64,000 nucleotides of DNA from Pleomorphovibrio marinus. Its GTDB lineage: Bacteria > Bacteroidota > Bacteroidia > Cytophagales > Cyclobacteriaceae. A program made the translations under genes and the position numbers. The notes beneath the pieces were generated by a model that was not told the DNA's origin, did not search any database, and saw only the letters and a program-made list of their open reading frames with translations. The DNA lies in assembly GCF_003347495.1 (NCBI RefSeq), contig NZ_QCXY01000007.1:283362-347361 (forward strand), in the 5' to 3' direction. Shown in pieces: positions 62,154 to 64,000 of this stretch; positions within the stretch are counted from its first letter, which is position 1; every line of letters begins with the position of its first letter.

Positions 62154-63192
62154 TGGGTATGAGGAGCTGACGGGATGGTATGACTTCCATGCCCGGCAGT
62201 ACGATGCTGCGCTGGGGAGATGGTTTGGGGTGGATCCGCAGGACCAGTTTGCCAGCCCTTATCTGGCGATGGGGAACAACCCAGTGATGATGGTGGACCC
62301 GGATGGGGAACTGGCGTGGTTTGTTATTCCTGTAATAGTTGGCGCAGTAACGGGAGGAATAAATGTGGCCACAAACTGGAGTGCCATTCAGGCAGCAGGA
62401 GGGGGATGGGGTTCATTTGGTACTGCCGCAGCCAGTTTTGGAGTTGGTTTCGCAGCAGGAGCTGGTGCCACACTAGGAGCCGGAGCGGCTGCTCCAGCAT
62501 TGACGGCTGCAATGGGAACAGGTGCAGCTTCCGGGGCTGCTTTGGGAGCCATTGGAGGTGGAATTAGCGGCTTTACCCTAGGGGCAGGCAACACTTGGAT
62601 GAATGGGGGAGGTTTTTACAATGGACTTGGTGCAGGGATGGCCGGTGCTGGTATTGGAGCTTTGGCAGGAGGAATAACAGGAGGAACATTCAGTGGTGTC
62701 AAGTCTCTGATACAAGGTAAAAACTTCTGGACAGGACTTCCAAAAGCGGGATCTGGATATAATTATTCAAATTATGATCTTGGTGTCGAGCGCCCAAAAC
62801 TGGGGACTGATTTTCCAAAAAGGGAGCTTCCGAGAATTGATGGCCCGCTAAATAGGGTAAGCCCAAATCCGGGTGGTAATCCGGATATAGGCAATATCCG
62901 GATTGACCTGGAAATGGGTAGGGCTGCCAATATGAGAATATCACAAGCTGATAAGTCTATTTTTACAGTTACTAGAGAAGGTATTGTTTTACCAAAAGGA
63001 GCAAAAATCCCGGCCCAATTTATAGAAAATCCTTATCGAAGTTCAAGTTATGGACTAATTAAAAACGGAAAGTTTATTGAAACATTAAGAATCGATCCAC
63101 CAACACCAGCGGGTATGAAAGGGCCAAATTTCAGTCATTTTCACTTAAATGGTAGCGGTGCTCATTTAACAAAAAATTGGCCGTGGTGGTAA
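62146..63192 (+). CDS. RHS C-terminal tip with toxin-like domain
   Basis: 348 codons from an alternative TTG start at 62146; in the intact gene this would be the 3' end of the RHS frame. It begins with the strongly conserved RHS core end, YEELTGWYDFHARQYDAALG then RWFGVDP. A Gly/Ala-rich hydrophobic stretch follows (about residues 50-180), as in pre-toxin translocation regions. The last 120 residues are AT-richer and unrelated, ending FSHFHLNGSGAHLTKNWPWW. The HFH...H pattern with conserved R.DPP may be a nuclease-like active site, but I do not recognise the family. The next gene is a probable immunity gene. Confidence 0.68.
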   Translation: MQGGYEELTGWYDFHARQYDAALGRWFGVDPQDQFASPYLAMGNNPVMMVDPDGELAWFVIPVIVGAVTGGINVATNWSAIQAAGGGWGSFGTAAASFGVGFAAGAGATLGAGAAAPALTAAMGTGAASGAALGAIGGGISGFTLGAGNTWMNGGGFYNGLGAGMAGAGIGALAGGITGGTFSGVKSLIQGKNFWTGLPKAGSGYNYSNYDLGVERPKLGTDFPKRELPRIDGPLNRVSPNPGGNPDIGNIRIDLEMGRAANMRISQADKSIFTVTREGIVLPKGAKIPAQFIENPYRSSSYGLIKNGKFIETLRIDPPTPAGMKGPNFSHFHLNGSGAHLTKNWPWW

Positions 63193-63210
63193 ACTAAAAA
63201 TATAATAAAC

Positions 63211-63576
63211 ATGAGATTTAATGATTTTATTTGGCATGATGCAGTTATAAAGAAAATAGAAATCGATAGAAATAATCCAGGAAACAATGACACTATTGTG
63301 TTTAATATAAGGTGGCCGGAAAACAATAGAGATTCTTTTATTGCATTACAAGAGGTTTATTTTGCAAAAATGGACTTAAATTTTGGAATAGTAGCAGATG
63401 AAACTATTTCACATGCTGTAGAACTTGAAGAGAGTGATCAAGATTTAAATAATATTTATTCAAAGTGGAGAGGGATAATTGATGATAAGAAACTAAAGGT
63501 ATATAAGTTTAGTTTGAATTCGACTGGAAGCAAAATTAAAATCATTGCAAAAGGATTTAGAGAGTATAAATTGTAG
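63211..63576 (+). CDS. Probable immunity protein for the RHS tip
   Basis: 121 aa, soluble, AT-rich. MRFNDFIWHDAVIKKIEIDR, NNDTIVFNIRWPENN and LNFGIVADETISHAVELEE resemble small beta-rich proteins found beside polymorphic toxin genes. It begins 18 bp after the RHS tip stop, the position expected for the cognate immunity gene. The function is inferred from position; no activity is visible. Confidence 0.6.
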   Translation: MRFNDFIWHDAVIKKIEIDRNNPGNNDTIVFNIRWPENNRDSFIALQEVYFAKMDLNFGIVADETISHAVELEESDQDLNNIYSKWRGIIDDKKLKVYKFSLNSTGSKIKIIAKGFREYKL

Positions 63577-64000
63577 TTGCTTTTAAGAACAAAGGTCAGG
63601 GCAGGTTCGATGACTTCAAGATTCTTAAGCTTGAAAGTAATACGTCTAGCAGACGGATTATTTTCCATCCGGTTTGGTAGCCAAGAATTTTGTTCGTGAA
63701 AATGAAAAGGAGACCTTGGACCTATTTGAAGAGGACCGAGCGTAAAGAAACAGTCCGGTGGACTGTTTTAGCGAGGGGCCAGGTTGCAAGGCAGGTACGA
63801 AGAGCTGACCGAATGGTATGATTTCCATGCGAGGGAGTATGATGCGGCTTTAGGAAGATGGTTTGGCGTGGATCCGCAGAACCAGTTTGCAAGTCCTTAT
63901 CTGGCGATGGGGAACAATCCGGTGATGATGGTGGATCCGGATGGGGAGTTTGCGGTGACAGCAATGATTGTCGGGGCTTTGGTACTTGGTACCGGAAATC
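63577..64000 (+). pseudogene. Orphan second RHS tip cassette, cut by window edge
   Basis: After the immunity gene, RHS-like text returns: GRFDDFKILKLESNTSSRRI, then from 63671 GLVAKNFVRENEKETLDLFE and EDRA before TAA at 63743. Hairpin element d follows, and from 63784 the frame reads QGRYEELTEWYDFHAREYDA, LGRWFGVDPQNQFASP and VDPDGEFAVTAMIVGALVLG to the end. It is a displaced alternative RHS C-terminus that lacks the core, typical of cassette accumulation behind RHS genes. Its toxin part lies beyond the window. Confidence 0.75.
63738..63791. repeat. Hairpin element copy d
   Basis: gagcgtaaagaaacagtcc, a 3-nt loop ggt, ggactgttttagcgagg, then ggccaggttgcaagg. It is at the same place in the RHS tip as copy c (after DLFxEDRA, before the GxYEELT block). 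The shorter loop makes the insertion 59 nt, so the frame is not kept here. Confidence 0.8.

Noticed and set aside
62388..62594. Ala/Pro-rich minus-strand frame in the RHS tip
   Set aside because: It is the reverse of a Gly/Ala-rich coding stretch; its composition is an artefact of that.
61403..63791. Possible CRISPR-like array of spaced repeats
   Set aside because: The copies are irregularly spaced by hundreds of bases, one is nested, and the spacers are coding RHS sequence.

Overview
The window looks like a chromosome segment of a Bacteroidota bacterium, most likely Cytophagales/Cyclobacteriaceae. Supporting signs are a SusC/SusD pair, many secreted glycoside hydrolases, DUF1549/DUF1553 and DUF1501 proteins, a lack of strong Shine-Dalgarno sites, DUF6443-type RHS genes, and GC-rich palindromes of the cccgaa-ttcggg kind. 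The genus is inference.

Region 1 (1-45.1 kb) is a large polysaccharide utilisation locus. It holds a beta-helix hydrolase fragment, GH10, a LacI regulator, GH26, GH31, SusC/SusD, two paralogous proteins of about 950 aa and unknown function, a PhyH dioxygenase, GH2, an S1 sulfatase, a sodium:solute symporter, a GH9-like protein, three related FAD oxidoreductases, a DUF1549/1553 cytochrome-type protein with a DUF1501 partner, and an APH-type kinase overlapping an enolase-like gene. The enzymes suggest a sulfated or decorated beta-mannan/xylan-type substrate (inference). Two of the FAD oxidoreductases are each preceded by a secreted protein carrying a possible covalent-flavin (ApbE-type) motif. 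This repeated pair is the best candidate for an undescribed system. A 24-bp imperfect palindrome with LacI-type half-sites precedes three transcription units, one of them next to lacI.

Region 2 (45.1-50.8 kb) is decayed and recombinogenic. It contains an antitoxin/Rpn chimera, a collapsed copy of the bacteriocin block found at 52.5-57.9 kb, a truncated copy of an alginate-lyase-family gene beside the full copy, two toxin-antitoxin pairs and many GC-rich palindromes.

Region 3 (50.8-59.0 kb, minus strand, AT-rich) is a bacteriocin island. It has two small double-glycine-leader peptides, a C39-peptidase ABC exporter broken by one in-frame TAA, a thioredoxin-like protein, membrane proteins, an immunity-type ABC transporter, a small HTH protein and a GT1 glycosyltransferase. 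The decayed copy in Region 2 still has a lysine codon where the exporter now has its stop.

Region 4 (59.6-64 kb) is a GC-rich RHS/YD-repeat toxin locus lacking its N-terminus. Its coding sequence is broken at three places by a hairpin element of about 55 nt, one copy of which is nested in another. A different palindrome is inserted in frame inside the hallmark DHLGSTR motif. A C-terminal toxin-like tip, a candidate immunity gene and a second orphan RHS tip with the same hairpin element follow. No tRNA, rRNA or CRISPR array was seen.
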